This document shows positions 1-6,719 of a stretch of 64,000 nucleotides of DNA, piece by piece. The notes under the pieces were generated by a model that worked only from the letters and a program-made list of their open reading frames with translations, searched no databases and was not told the origin of the DNA. Numbering within the stretch: position 1 is the stretch's first letter; every line of letters starts with the position of its first letter. The position numbers were made by a program, and so were the translations under genes. Source of the DNA: a virus; the IMG/VR virus record IMGVR_UViG_3300047560_001714, positions 62,001 to 126,000 of that record. The stretch is one strand, 5' to 3'.

Positions 1-62
1 TCATGTCTATAGTTATATTCATATAAATATTTATATCTATCACTATTACCATTAATAACATC

Positions 63-218
63 ATGAAAAAATTATTATCATTATTATCCAGCATTGGTAC
101 TATCTTATTGTTCATCGTATTCTTCGTTGCGGCATATGTATCATTTACATCGTGTTACCACATAATAGCCGATCAACAAAAAAATGAAATAAAAATTGTG
201 TTGTTTAAAAGGTCTTGA
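63..218 (+). CDS. Small membrane protein, 51 aa
   Basis: Short reading frame starting MKKLLSLLSS and followed by a hydrophobic run (about residues 11-28), then a polar tail with two basic residues before the stop. This looks like a single-span membrane or secreted microprotein. There is no clear Shine-Dalgarno upstream. It lies just before the tmRNA promoter and shares no obvious operon with it. I do not recognise a family; it could be chance coding. Confidence 0.4.
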   Translation: MKKLLSLLSSIGTILLFIVFFVAAYVSFTSCYHIIADQQKNEIKIVLFKRS

Positions 219-277
219 TTTGTATATCATTGACATAAATACTCCCATCAATGCATTGAGAAATATTTAAAAAGTCG

Positions 278-305
278 TTGACAATTAGTTTTATTCGTGT
301 ATAAT
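278..305 (+). promoter_or_regulatory. Sigma70-type promoter of the tmRNA gene
   Basis: TTGACA (278-283) and TATAAT (300-305) with a 16-nt spacer, both perfect consensus hexamers. Transcription would begin near 312, just ahead of the first tmRNA hairpin. Confidence 0.85.
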
Positions 306-311
306 ATACTC

Positions 312-732
312 AACTTAGCAACAATAAGCATATTAGATTTATTAGTGTGCTTATTATTGTTGTAATTCCTTCAAAGTGAAGGCATTCAAGACGGGGGTTC
401 GACTCCCCCCAGTTCCACCATAAAACACATTAGAGGTATCAGAGTGGGGCCATAGCCATAAACTTCCTGCCCCCCCCTAAAAGGGAAGTGCTAGTGTGTT
501 TTATAATGGGGCTGTCATGGTTTCGATTGGGTGAGATAATGGAGACGGCAACAGGTGAGGTGACTGTCCTAAACAGCGCAAAACAAGTAATCGCAAACGA
601 TTCAAATTTCGAATTCTATACATTAGATAACATCGATTTAGATGTTATGGCTGCTTAATAACCAGCCGATTCCGGGGCATGTATGCCCTGTTACCTAAAA
701 TACAACTAAGCTGCCTTCGGGCAGCTTTTTTT
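312..732 (+). ncRNA. ssrA: Circularly permuted, two-piece tmRNA
   Basis: The gene is read in permuted order. The acceptor piece comes first: T-stem GGGGG/CCCCC (393-397/405-409) around TTCGACT, then CAGTTCC, discriminator A and an encoded CCA (410-420). An intervening segment (421-507) folds on itself through TAAAACACATTA and TAGTGTGTTTTA. The coding piece then starts GGGGCTG (508-514), which pairs with CAGTTCC and places a G:U at the third pair, the alanine identity signal. The tag frame starts at GCA 593 within the classic context TCGCAAACGA. It encodes 21 residues, beginning ANDSNFEF and ending DVMAA, and stops with tandem TAA. No T-arm follows the tag; a terminator does. Two-piece tmRNAs are known from alphaproteobacteria, cyanobacteria and some betaproteobacteria. 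Exact processed ends are inferred. Confidence 0.9.
708..732 (+). terminator. Rho-independent terminator after tmRNA
   Basis: AAGCTGCC-TTCG-GGCAGCTT hairpin followed by a T run. It ends the tmRNA transcript directly after the coding piece. Confidence 0.9.
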
Positions 733-760
733 ACATCAAATATCATAGGTGTCAGACAAT

Positions 761-1117
761 ATGAACAGAAAAATTACACCAGAAACATACAGTTATATCA
801 ATTCAACATTAGAAAAGTTGAGATATGAAATAATGTATATAGATCACGGTGCAACACGCATAGCATTAATGGAACACCGTGACGCTATGAAACGTATTAT
901 TGACGGGCATCCGTTTAAGACGATGTCCCCTCCTCTTCCACCACACAAACCGCAATATCGCAATCAAAACGGAATGACTGGATTTAATCCTCCACCTCCA
1001 TTAAAATCACTATATGAACTTCCTGATCCACCTGCAGGATTAGAGAGTTGTGATGCTTTTTGTAATGAACCTGTATTTCCACGTTGGATGTACGCACTAA
1101 TGGGGAGATTAAAATGA
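761..1117 (+). CDS. Hypothetical protein, 118 aa, proline-rich middle
   Basis: Starts MNRKITPETY. ATG 761 is chosen because AGGTG lies about 10 nt upstream; a GTG at 749 is in frame but overlaps that ribosome site. The first 55 residues look helical, then come two proline clusters (PPLPPHKP and NPPPPLK) and a C-terminal stretch with two cysteines. No family recognised. First gene of a small rightward run with the next three genes. Confidence 0.7.
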   Translation: MNRKITPETYSYINSTLEKLRYEIMYIDHGATRIALMEHRDAMKRIIDGHPFKTMSPPLPPHKPQYRNQNGMTGFNPPPPLKSLYELPDPPAGLESCDAFCNEPVFPRWMYALMGRLK

Positions 1118-1127
1118 GGATAGTAAG

Positions 1128-1358
1128 ATGAATTCTGATGTAATAGCATTTATAAGTGTATGGTGTGCTTATTTCTTTTTAAGCACGTGTGCCCTAGATT
1201 TCTTAAACATATTCGATGACAAGATTAAAGCGAAATGGTATTTTAAACCATTAACTATATTTTGTTTTTTCGTGTGGCCGGTACCAGTTGCATTATTGAT
1301 GGTGTATGCAATTGCGATTGTTCCTTTTGTCAAACTTTTTAAAACATTGAGAGGTTAA
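1128..1358 (+). CDS. Small membrane protein, 76 aa
   Basis: Two predicted membrane helices (about residues 5-27 and 43-68) joined by a short charged loop with DDKIKAKW. It begins 10 nt after the preceding stop. No family recognised; an inner-membrane microprotein of unknown role. Confidence 0.65.
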   Translation: MNSDVIAFISVWCAYFFLSTCALDFLNIFDDKIKAKWYFKPLTIFCFFVWPVPVALLMVYAIAIVPFVKLFKTLRG

Positions 1359-1360
1359 TT

Positions 1361-1465
1361 ATGCCTTTAGTACCGATAGCGTTAGTAGTTGGAACCTTAT
1401 TTGGGGTTGCAATATCAAAAACAATAGATTCTTTCAAGAACATCGATAAGGTGAAAAAGAAATGA
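1361..1465 (+). CDS. Membrane microprotein, 34 aa
   Basis: MPLVPIALVV... has one hydrophobic segment (residues 2-18) and a lysine-rich tail ending KVKKK. GAGG precedes the ATG and the stop overlaps the next start (ATGA at 1462), so it is translationally coupled to the macro-domain gene. Small one-span proteins like this are common in phage early regions. Function unknown. Confidence 0.6.
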   Translation: MPLVPIALVVGTLFGVAISKTIDSFKNIDKVKKK

Positions 1466-1902
1466 GAGTAATAACCGGAGATTTAATACAACTTGCATTA
1501 CAAGAACGATTTGATGTTATTGTGCATGGTTGTAATTGTTTTAATACAATGGGCGCAGGTATTGCTAAACAACTTGCAATGCGATGGCCACAAGTAGCAG
1601 AAGTTGATCGTACTACTAGCATGGCTGACAAAGCTAAACTTGGAACATTCACTGTTGCAGAAACTCCATGTTGTAAAGTAGTTAATGCGTATACGCAATA
1701 TCATTATGGACAAGCATTTGGTGTTCCTTTTGATTACCAAGCATTTGAAGAAGTATTACACAAGATAGGAAAACACTTTCCTAAAGATACTAAGTTTGGA
1801 TTTCCTATAGGCTGCGGATTAGCAGGTGGCGATCCAATTAAAGTAATGCTCATACTTTCTGAATGGGCAATCGACAGAGATGTTATCTTGGTACGATTGT
1901 AA
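1462..1902 (+). CDS. Macro-domain protein (ADP-ribose binding or hydrolase)
   Basis: 146 residues, the length of a single macro domain. Starts MRVITGDL. The ligand-binding loops are visible: GCNCFNTMGAGIAK (residues 23-36) and the phosphate loop FPIGCGLAGGD near residues 114-124. Macro domains bind ADP-ribose or related nucleotides, and many remove ADP-ribose from proteins, nucleic acids or ADP-ribose-1''-phosphate. In a phage this could reverse host defensive ADP-ribosylation or recycle NAD. ADP-ribose-1''-phosphate is also a by-product of tRNA splicing in eukaryotes, which is of interest given the RNA elements nearby. Substrate not decidable from sequence. Confidence 0.85.
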   Translation: MRVITGDLIQLALQERFDVIVHGCNCFNTMGAGIAKQLAMRWPQVAEVDRTTSMADKAKLGTFTVAETPCCKVVNAYTQYHYGQAFGVPFDYQAFEEVLHKIGKHFPKDTKFGFPIGCGLAGGDPIKVMLILSEWAIDRDVILVRL

Positions 1903-1911
1903 GGAACCAGT

Positions 1912-2112
1912 ATGGAATCTCATAAAAGAACCGCAATAAAAACTATAACCTATCGTTTTTTCGCTTGGTTATTAACTATCGCGTTAACATTTTTCTATAC
2001 AAACGACCTATCAAACTCAACCACATTTGCATCCATTCTTCACGTTGTTTTATGTATCATATATTATATACACGAAAGAATATGGATTAGAATTAAGTGG
2101 GGGAAACTATAA
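1912..2112 (+). CDS. DUF2061-like membrane protein, 66 aa
   Basis: Starts MESHKRTAIKTITYRFFAW and ends HERIWIRIKWG. The lysine/arginine-threonine start, two membrane helices and C-terminal HERxW..I.WG are the hallmarks of the DUF2061 family. Function of the family is unknown. It is followed at once by a terminator and so ends this transcription unit. Confidence 0.75.
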   Translation: MESHKRTAIKTITYRFFAWLLTIALTFFYTNDLSNSTTFASILHVVLCIIYYIHERIWIRIKWGKL

Positions 2113-2136
2113 CCCGGTTTATCCGGGTTTTTTATT
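2111..2136 (+). terminator. Rho-independent terminator
   Basis: ACCCGG-TTTAT-CCGGGT hairpin followed by six T. It separates the small early genes from the amidoligase-like gene. Confidence 0.85.
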
Positions 2137-2151
2137 GCCCATAGAAAATTT

Positions 2152-2159
2152 GATAAATA
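2152..2159 (+). promoter_or_regulatory. Candidate T4-type late promoter
   Basis: GATAAATA lies 21 nt before the start of the amidoligase-like gene. T4-type late promoters use TATAAATA at -10 without a -35 box. Similar octamers lie before both smaller tail-fibre genes. Confidence 0.35.
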
Positions 2160-2179
2160 TTCATAAACAAGGATTTACT

Positions 2180-3967
2180 ATGCGTTTTAATGAATTTAAA
2201 GTAGAATTAAATGAAGTGTCAATGGCACCAACCAGTCTTGCAAAGATGGCCGGTGAAATTGATGCAACTTGTGGTATAGAATTTGAAATGTATGTACCAA
2301 TAGAACAAGCACCAGGTGAAATGTCTGAACGTGAAGATCCACGTTGCCGCAGCATTAACCAAGTTATAGATTTTTTCAATGATTTAGATATGGGTGTTGA
2401 CACCAATTCCATGCGTGATACCCTGCAAGAGAAATATTACGAATTTCTTGATAACAAGCGGCAAGAGGCGTGGGACGATGAGAGTGAAGAATATGTCCGT
2501 AATTACATAGAAGAAAATTGGGACGAAGATAGCAAATACGAGGAAGCATATGAAGATATGGGGCTTGATGAAGACGAAATATCAGAGGCCGAAGATGCTA
2601 GATCATCAAGAGATAAACAAGCACCTGGGTATGATAATTATATAACGGCAAAAGAACGTGTTGAAGAAATGTTACAAGATGATGTTGATTATTCAATGCA
2701 ACGCCACGACTCATATTACGATAATGCCAGAGAAGAATGGGATAACGATTACTACGATAATAATGATGAATCTGATTTCTTTGAAGCTGAACGGTGGCAC
2801 ACTATGTCAGATATCGCGGATGAATTAGGTGGAGGATGGGACTTTGAGGAGGAGGGATTCTCCAAACTCGATATTGATTTCTTAGCGGAAATAATGACAG
2901 ATATACTAGGTGCAGAAGTTGTCGGTTGTGATAGTTATCATGGATGCCAAGGTGACAAAGGTAAAAAATATGTCGTTGAGTTCGATTCTAGTTTAGATAA
3001 TGGCGGTGATGAATTCAAAGGTGTAGAATTGGTGTCACCAGCACTACCATTAGAAGAAATGATAGCACAAATTGATAATGTTAAACGCATGGCTAACAAA
3101 CTTAATTGTTTTACCGATGAAAGCACTGGTCTACATATGAATATCAGTTTAAACAATGTTGACTTAGAATCAATCGACTATGTTAAATTAGTGTTATTCC
3201 TTGGCGATAAGTATGTATTAGATTCATTTGACCGCAGTACTAATGCGTATTGCAAAAGTGCGATGGCACATCTTGAATCATATATGCAATCATATAGTTA
3301 TGGCCCAAACACTATGAAACTTGAGGTGTTAGAGTTACTTCAGAAATCACTTTCAACAATTGCATCACGTATCATATTCCAACAGTTACCATCAAATCGT
3401 GGTAGTGTTAATGTCGCACACATTTCTAACATGGATCTAGCCAGTAGACGTATTGAATTCAGAAGTCCAGGTGGTGATTGGATTTCAACTGATAGTAAAA
3501 AATTAATCAGTACTATTAACAGATTCGTGGTTGCATTAGATATAGCGTGTGATCCATCTAAACACCAACGAGAATATGCTAAAAAACTTTATAAATTGAT
3601 TAATCCGTCGCACCCCCGTGTTGGCGAGGCTATTAACATCTTTACACAATACAAAGCTGGTGAAATTGATGCAGCCACCTTGAAATCATCTTTACAAACG
3701 CTTGAGCTTAGACGTTCTGTTAAAAAAGAAAAAGAGGCACCACAGGCACCACACACCGGTAATCAATTGTGGACGGTTCAATTACCACCAAGAAATCCGT
3801 TGGAAATCAATGCAAACAGTGCGTCGGCTGCTATCAAAGCGTATCGCGCACAATTTAAATTAAACACGGTCGCATACCCAGATTCAGCATTTACGGCGGT
3901 TCCGGCTAACCAAGCACAAAATAATCCAGAAATTGAAAAAAATATCTCGACAAATGATCAATTATAG
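2180..3967 (+). CDS. Amidoligase-like (glutamine-synthetase-fold) protein, 595 aa
   Basis: The open frame extends upstream, but ATG 2180 is preferred: it follows AAGGA and a terminator, and gives MRFNEFKVELNE. Motifs match the putative amidoligase family (COOH-NH2 ligases related to glutamine synthetase): CGIEFEMYVP at residues 31-40, VEFDSSLDNGG at about 266, GVELVSPALP soon after, and GLHMNISL at 317. A very acidic insert (roughly residues 90-240, rich in D, E, Y) separates the first motif from the rest. Family members are thought to join a carboxylate to an amine, perhaps in peptide or cell-wall modification. The N-terminal FxEFxxxLxE element is like leaders seen on many virion-associated phage proteins, so packaging in the particle is possible but unproven. 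Target unknown. Confidence 0.7.
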   Translation: MRFNEFKVELNEVSMAPTSLAKMAGEIDATCGIEFEMYVPIEQAPGEMSEREDPRCRSINQVIDFFNDLDMGVDTNSMRDTLQEKYYEFLDNKRQEAWDDESEEYVRNYIEENWDEDSKYEEAYEDMGLDEDEISEAEDARSSRDKQAPGYDNYITAKERVEEMLQDDVDYSMQRHDSYYDNAREEWDNDYYDNNDESDFFEAERWHTMSDIADELGGGWDFEEEGFSKLDIDFLAEIMTDILGAEVVGCDSYHGCQGDKGKKYVVEFDSSLDNGGDEFKGVELVSPALPLEEMIAQIDNVKRMANKLNCFTDESTGLHMNISLNNVDLESIDYVKLVLFLGDKYVLDSFDRSTNAYCKSAMAHLESYMQSYSYGPNTMKLEVLELLQKSLSTIASRIIFQQLPSNRGSVNVAHISNMDLASRRIEFRSPGGDWISTDSKKLISTINRFVVALDIACDPSKHQREYAKKLYKLINPSHPRVGEAINIFTQYKAGEIDAATLKSSLQTLELRRSVKKEKEAPQAPHTGNQLWTVQLPPRNPLEINANSASAAIKAYRAQFKLNTVAYPDSAFTAVPANQAQNNPEIEKNISTNDQL

Positions 3968-3975
3968 TGTATAAT
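3947..3975 (+). promoter_or_regulatory. Promoter inside the end of the amidoligase gene
   Basis: TCGACA (3947-3952) and TATAAT (3970-3975) with 17-nt spacing. It drives the structured RNA that follows. The -35 box lies in the last codons of the upstream gene, an arrangement repeated elsewhere in the window. Confidence 0.7.
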
Positions 3976-3981
3976 CGCATC

Positions 3982-4394
3982 TAATAATTAAGGCACCTAT
4001 CAGGCAACACTCAGGCACACACACTTCATATGATACTCGCACCGGTAAGGAAAATAGGTGCCGCGAGATAAGGGATGTACTCCGCTTAGAGCGAACTGGG
4101 ATGAAGCAGTAAACTTAGCAACTACCCGAAAGGATGATGATTGGACATGCCTTCCCATATAACCAATTTTGCTATTTTAAGGAACCATAGGCTAAATGAG
4201 GGTTAAAAACCCACCTTATACATATATGATTAGTGTATATATGTATAAGCACCGTCAGACATAAGAAACAAAAACGCGCTTCGAGGTACCGGCTGACCGC
4301 CTCTGTAATTAGCGTAACACTAGTGTCCGTGATTAAGTAACTCAGATGAAATCACTGGATAATTTTTGAATACCATTTGTATTCAAATTTTTTT
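3982..4394 (+). ncRNA. Large structured non-coding RNA of unknown class
   Basis: About 410 nt with its own promoter and terminator and no convincing frame. Visible helices: a 9-bp stem 3992-4000/4054-4062 (GGCACCTAT with ATAGGTGCC); a likely pseudoknot, CTCGC (4036-4040) in its loop with GCGAG (4063-4067); a perfect 13-bp hairpin 4215-4227/4237-4249; GTCAG/CTGAC and GTGATT/AATCAC stems further on. It lacks the RNase P, tmRNA, 6S and group I intron core signatures that I can recognise. Large ornate phage RNAs of the GOLLD and ROOL type are a possible comparison, but I cannot confirm a match. Confidence 0.65.
4366..4394 (+). terminator. Terminator of the structured RNA
   Basis: Perfect 8-bp hairpin TTGAATAC/GTATTCAA (4366-4373/4379-4386) followed by A and seven T. 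From 4395 to 4555 I see only two short hairpins (GCTCCC/GGGGGC and a near-perfect palindrome with AGGGGAAC/GTTCCCCT) and no gene. Confidence 0.85.
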
Positions 4395-4555
4395 GCTCCC
4401 GTAAGGGGGCAATAATGTCCGAAATATCATAATCTAGATGAATATATATAAAGAAACATAATTAAACATCATGTCTCTATAATTAATTAAAAAAGATTGT
4501 GAGGAACGTAAGTGACGAACAGGGGAACATTGTTCCCCTTAACATTATATAAAAC

Positions 4556-5077
4556 ATGATTAAATATATTTCACCTATAAATTTAAATATTGATTTAGAT
4601 TATATTAAAAAATTAGTATTGAATTCATTATGTGTGGATACCTCGGATAGAAAATATTCAACATTGAGATTTTGCTGTGATGATGAATATATGGCATCTT
4701 TACATAATAAATGGTATTGGATGTCTAATAAATATAATATACTATATACATCAAATGGTATTGGATTTCCTATTCATGTTGATATAGCTAGATTAAGTGC
4801 ATTAAATATTCCTATTCATGGAGGTGAGCATTCTAGTACTATATTTTATGAATCAATTGGTGAAATGAAGACTTATACGTCACCTAATGAAAGAGGATAT
4901 TTACTATTATCTGATACATCCGAAGCATATAGATTTACATTATCCGAGCCAACTATAATAAATACACAAGCGATTCATTCCGTTGATGTTGCAGATAATT
5001 CTGAACGTATAATAATAAGTTGGGGTTCTAATGCATCATATGAAGAAACGATTGAATTGTTTAATAAACAGATTTAA
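4556..5077 (+). CDS. 2OG-Fe(II) oxygenase-like protein, 173 aa
   Basis: Starts MIKYISPINL. A double-stranded beta-helix pattern is visible: H74-V-D76, an NIPI strand soon after, then a distal H141 (AIHSVDV) and R151 in RIIISWG. These give the HxD...H metal triad and the arginine that usually binds 2-oxoglutarate. Length fits a single catalytic domain with little extra. Substrate unknown; phage members of this fold may hydroxylate proteins, nucleobases or small molecules. It stands alone, with no close upstream promoter consensus. Confidence 0.65.
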   Translation: MIKYISPINLNIDLDYIKKLVLNSLCVDTSDRKYSTLRFCCDDEYMASLHNKWYWMSNKYNILYTSNGIGFPIHVDIARLSALNIPIHGGEHSSTIFYESIGEMKTYTSPNERGYLLLSDTSEAYRFTLSEPTIINTQAIHSVDVADNSERIIISWGSNASYEETIELFNKQI

Positions 5078-5118
5078 AACCACTTTTTTAAATAATTTGC
5101 TAAATAAAAACATAATAC

Positions 5119-5146
5119 TTGACAAAATAATTTTTGATAGTATAAT
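5119..5146 (+). promoter_or_regulatory. Sigma70-type promoter of the 35-aa gene
   Basis: TTGACA (5119-5124), 16-nt spacer, TATAAT (5141-5146). Confidence 0.85.
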
Positions 5147-5170
5147 CTAACACAACTTAAAGGAATTAAG

Positions 5171-5278
5171 ATGATTAACAAAATTAACGGAATACAACTC
5201 AACGGACAATATAGCCACGGCTATTCTTCGCCTGTTAATCCGGAGTATTGCACATCATCTAAGGGTTATAAGTTATAA
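5171..5278 (+). CDS. Microprotein, 35 aa
   Basis: Starts MINKINGIQLNG and ends SSKGYKL; hydrophilic, with many asparagines, tyrosines and serines. Although tiny it has a full unit of its own: consensus promoter, AAAGGAATTAAG ribosome site and a strong terminator. That argues for real expression. No family recognised. Confidence 0.65.
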   Translation: MINKINGIQLNGQYSHGYSSPVNPEYCTSSKGYKL

Positions 5279-5310
5279 AGTAATATTCATTTGTTTACTT
5301 TCCTTATATA

Positions 5311-5340
5311 ACCCGATACTAACACTATCGGGTTTTTTGT
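5311..5340 (+). terminator. Rho-independent terminator
   Basis: CCCGATA...TATCGGG hairpin followed by TTTTTTGTTTT, directly downstream of the 35-aa gene. Confidence 0.8.
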
Positions 5341-5361
5341 TTTAAGGGATTTAAAAAAAGC

Positions 5362-5390
5362 TTGACAAGATGGGAATAACAGTATAGAAT
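5362..5390 (+). promoter_or_regulatory. Promoter of the structured leader
   Basis: TTGACA (5362-5367) with TAGAAT (5385-5390) at 17-nt spacing. Confidence 0.75.
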
Positions 5391-5396
5391 ATTACT

Positions 5397-5630
5397 ACAG
5401 TGAACGATGTACCTGCATCGAACAACACTTAAACAAGTTCAGTTAAAGGGGGTTCTGGAGATGGATAATCAATAGACAAGTTATCGACGTGATAACATTA
5501 ATTTTAAATCTTCTAGCTTGGCTAGTATATAAGAGTATACTTAATCGGGTCAACGAGCCTTTGCTTATCCCGAAGAGTGGTACATATAATGTGGCACCTT
5601 GTATAGTGCTGGTGGATTTAAAATTAATAT
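5397..5630 (+). ncRNA. Multibranched structured leader or ncRNA
   Basis: About 235 nt between a promoter and the 5642 gene. A 13-bp perfect helix, TTAATTTTAAATC (5498-5510) with GATTTAAAATTAA (5615-5627), closes a domain holding several hairpins: CTAGC/GCTAG, AGTATA/TATACT, CGGG/CCCG and a GGT...ACC arm. Outside it, GTTATC/GATAAC and CGATG/CATCG hairpins are also present. No terminator separates it from the next gene, so it is either a structured 5' leader (riboswitch-like) or an RNA processed from that transcript. Class unknown. Confidence 0.55.
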
Positions 5631-5641
5631 GAGAAAACTAT

Positions 5642-5906
5642 ATGGAAAATGTACAAGATTATAAAACTTGGCGTGATAAGTTTTTTTGAAACAACCGTCA
5701 CTCAAGAAGCAAAAGAAGATATGAATAATCCAAATGGTATTGATATACGTGGTGTTATTGATGGGTTATTTCAAGCTATCATCAATTCTGTTCATAGACC
5801 AGAAACCATGGAAAAATGTTTTTATGAAAATGACACATTTAGCGATGGGTATAACATTGTAGTTGACAAATATGAAAAATATTGTAAAAAAGATGTTGAC
5901 AAATAG
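5642..5906 (+). CDS. Hypothetical protein needing a +1 shift (about 87 aa)
   Basis: ATG 5642 gives MENVQDYKTWRDKFF and then TGA at 5687-5689, after seven T (5681-5687). Skipping one base continues with ETTVTQEAKEDMNNP to the stop at 5906. The joined product reads as a uniform soluble protein, whereas the alternative start at 5649 gives an odd, unrelated N-terminus. UUU-UGA resembles the CUU-UGA site used for +1 shifting in prfB, so programmed frameshifting is possible; a homopolymer error in the assembly is the simpler alternative. The long structured leader upstream suggests regulation. No family recognised. Confidence 0.5.
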
Positions 5907-5923
5907 TTTTAAACGTGTATAAT
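5896..5923 (+). promoter_or_regulatory. Promoter of the first tRNA block
   Basis: TTGACA (5896-5901), 16-nt spacer, TATAAT (5918-5923). The -35 box codes for the last residues of the preceding gene. Confidence 0.85.
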
Positions 5924-5946
5924 AACCCCATCATTAGGAAATAACG

Positions 5947-6000
5947 ATGGAAACACAAGAAATTAAATATACACTTGAATTTCTTGAAAAAGAAGTATAA
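5947..6000 (+). CDS. Possible 17-aa leader peptide
   Basis: METQEIKYTLEFLEKEV, preceded by AGGAA at good spacing and ending 8 nt before tRNA-Tyr. It may protect or couple the tRNA transcript, or may be chance. Confidence 0.3.
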   Translation: METQEIKYTLEFLEKEV

Positions 6001-6008
6001 AAAATATT

Positions 6009-6093
6009 GGAGGTCGAGCGGCATAGGTGACTGCAGCGGACTGTAAATCCGTGCCTTTTACGGCACCTGGTTCGAATCCAGGGACCTCCACCA
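6009..6093 (+). tRNA. tRNA-Tyr (GTA)
   Basis: GGAGGTC/GACCTCC acceptor stem, anticodon loop with GTA, long variable arm (class II, as expected for bacterial Tyr), TTCGAAT T-loop, encoded CCA. Confidence 0.95.
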
Positions 6094-6101
6094 AATATAA
6101 T

Positions 6102-6175
6102 TGGGATATAGTGTAATGGTAACACAACAGATTTTGATTCTGTCATTCTAGGTTCGAGCCCTAGTATCCCTGCCA
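6102..6175 (+). tRNA. tRNA-Gln (TTG)
   Basis: Anticodon stem CAGAT/ATCTG-type pairing around TTG, T-loop TTCGAGC, encoded CCA. The first acceptor pair is a U-U mismatch. Confidence 0.9.
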
Positions 6176-6181
6176 AATGTT

Positions 6182-6276
6182 AGATTAAGATATAACAGGT
6201 TCGAATCCTGTCGTTCAAGGACAACCCCATAGGGGACGACTTACACTTGTGATCAAAGGAGATTTTATCTTAATCT
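6182..6276 (+). ncRNA. Stem-closed RNA element 1 (T-arm bearing)
   Basis: An 11-bp end stem, AGATTAAGATA (6182-6192) with TATCTTAATCT (6266-6276). Inside it begins TAACAG, close to the family signature, and runs straight into a T-arm ACAGG-TTCGAAT-CCTGT (6195-6211). After this CGTTC can pair with GGACG, with a CCCC-ATA-GGGG hairpin between them. No D-arm is visible. It is the most divergent of the 14 elements described in the findings. Confidence 0.5.
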
Positions 6277-6282
6277 GTTTTA

Positions 6283-6366
6283 GCTCTGGTGGCGAAATGG
6301 TAAACGCGGTGGTCTTAGAAACCACTACCGAAGGGTTTGGGAGTTCAAGTCTCCCCTAGAGTACCA
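6283..6366 (+). tRNA. tRNA-Leu (TAG)
   Basis: Anticodon arm GTGGT-CTTAGAA-ACCAC, long variable arm, T-loop TTCAAGT, encoded CCA. The last acceptor pair is G-U. Confidence 0.95.
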
Positions 6367-6383
6367 AATAAGACACATTAGGT

Positions 6384-6457
6384 GTGACTATGACGGAATT
6401 GGTAGACGTCCTCGATTGTGATTCGAGATTTTGTGGGTTCAAGTCCCACTAGTCACC
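6384..6457 (+). tRNA. tRNA-His (GTG), no CCA, extended acceptor helix
   Basis: Anticodon arm CTCGA-TTGTGAT-TCGAG and acceptor GTGACTA/TAGTCAC. The 3' end reads C-CCT, so CCA is not encoded, unlike most tRNAs here. The flanks extend the acceptor helix: ACACATTAGG (6373-6382) pairs with CCTAATGTGT (6458-6467), leaving one T/C mismatch. The long helix is probably a processing feature. Confidence 0.85.
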
Positions 6458-6479
6458 CCTAATGTGTTTAAAAATGATT

Positions 6480-6554
6480 GTCGCTATCGTCTATCGGTTA
6501 GGACACAAGATTTTCATTCTTGTAAGCGGGGTTCGACTCCCCGTAGCGACGCCA
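6480..6554 (+). tRNA. tRNA-Glu (TTC)
   Basis: GTCGCTA/TAGCGAC acceptor, anticodon arm CAAGA-TTTTCAT-TCTTG, TTCGACT T-loop, discriminator G and encoded CCA. Confidence 0.95.
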
Positions 6555-6563
6555 ATTAACAAA

Positions 6564-6640
6564 CTCCCATTAGCGCAGTCTGGTAGCGCGATCCGTTTGG
6601 GGCGGATAGGTCGGCGGTTCGAATCCGTCATGGGAGACCA
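6564..6640 (+). tRNA. tRNA-Pro (TGG)
   Basis: CTCCCAT/ATGGGAG acceptor, anticodon arm ATCCG-TTTGGGG-CGGAT, encoded CCA. The loop TTTGGGG is the one resembled by permuted element 7. Confidence 0.95.
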
Positions 6641-6645
6641 AATAT

Positions 6646-6707
6646 AGGATGGTAACAGCAAATCTTTAGCCTTAGAATTCGGATCTAAACAGCCTAAACC
6701 CCATCCT
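6646..6707 (+). ncRNA. Stem-closed RNA element 2
   Basis: End stem AGGATGG/CCATCCT (6646-6652/6701-6707) and the signature TAACAGCA just inside. The interior has no T- or D-arm but contains CTTAGAA, identical to the tRNA-Leu anticodon loop above. That may be chance. Confidence 0.6.
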
Positions 6708-6719
6708 GCTTTACAATCT

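Noticed and set aside
2027-2179. N-terminal extension of the amidoligase-like gene from 2027
   Set aside because: It overlaps the DUF2061-like gene and runs through a terminator; ATG 2180 has the ribosome site.
3982-4394. RNase P RNA, second tmRNA or group I intron
   Set aside because: The conserved P4 sequences, a tag frame and a P7 core are all absent on reading.
5649-5906. Simple 85-aa gene from ATG 5649
   Set aside because: It gives an odd N-terminus and ignores a better start at 5642 whose product joins smoothly after a +1 shift; kept as an alternative only.
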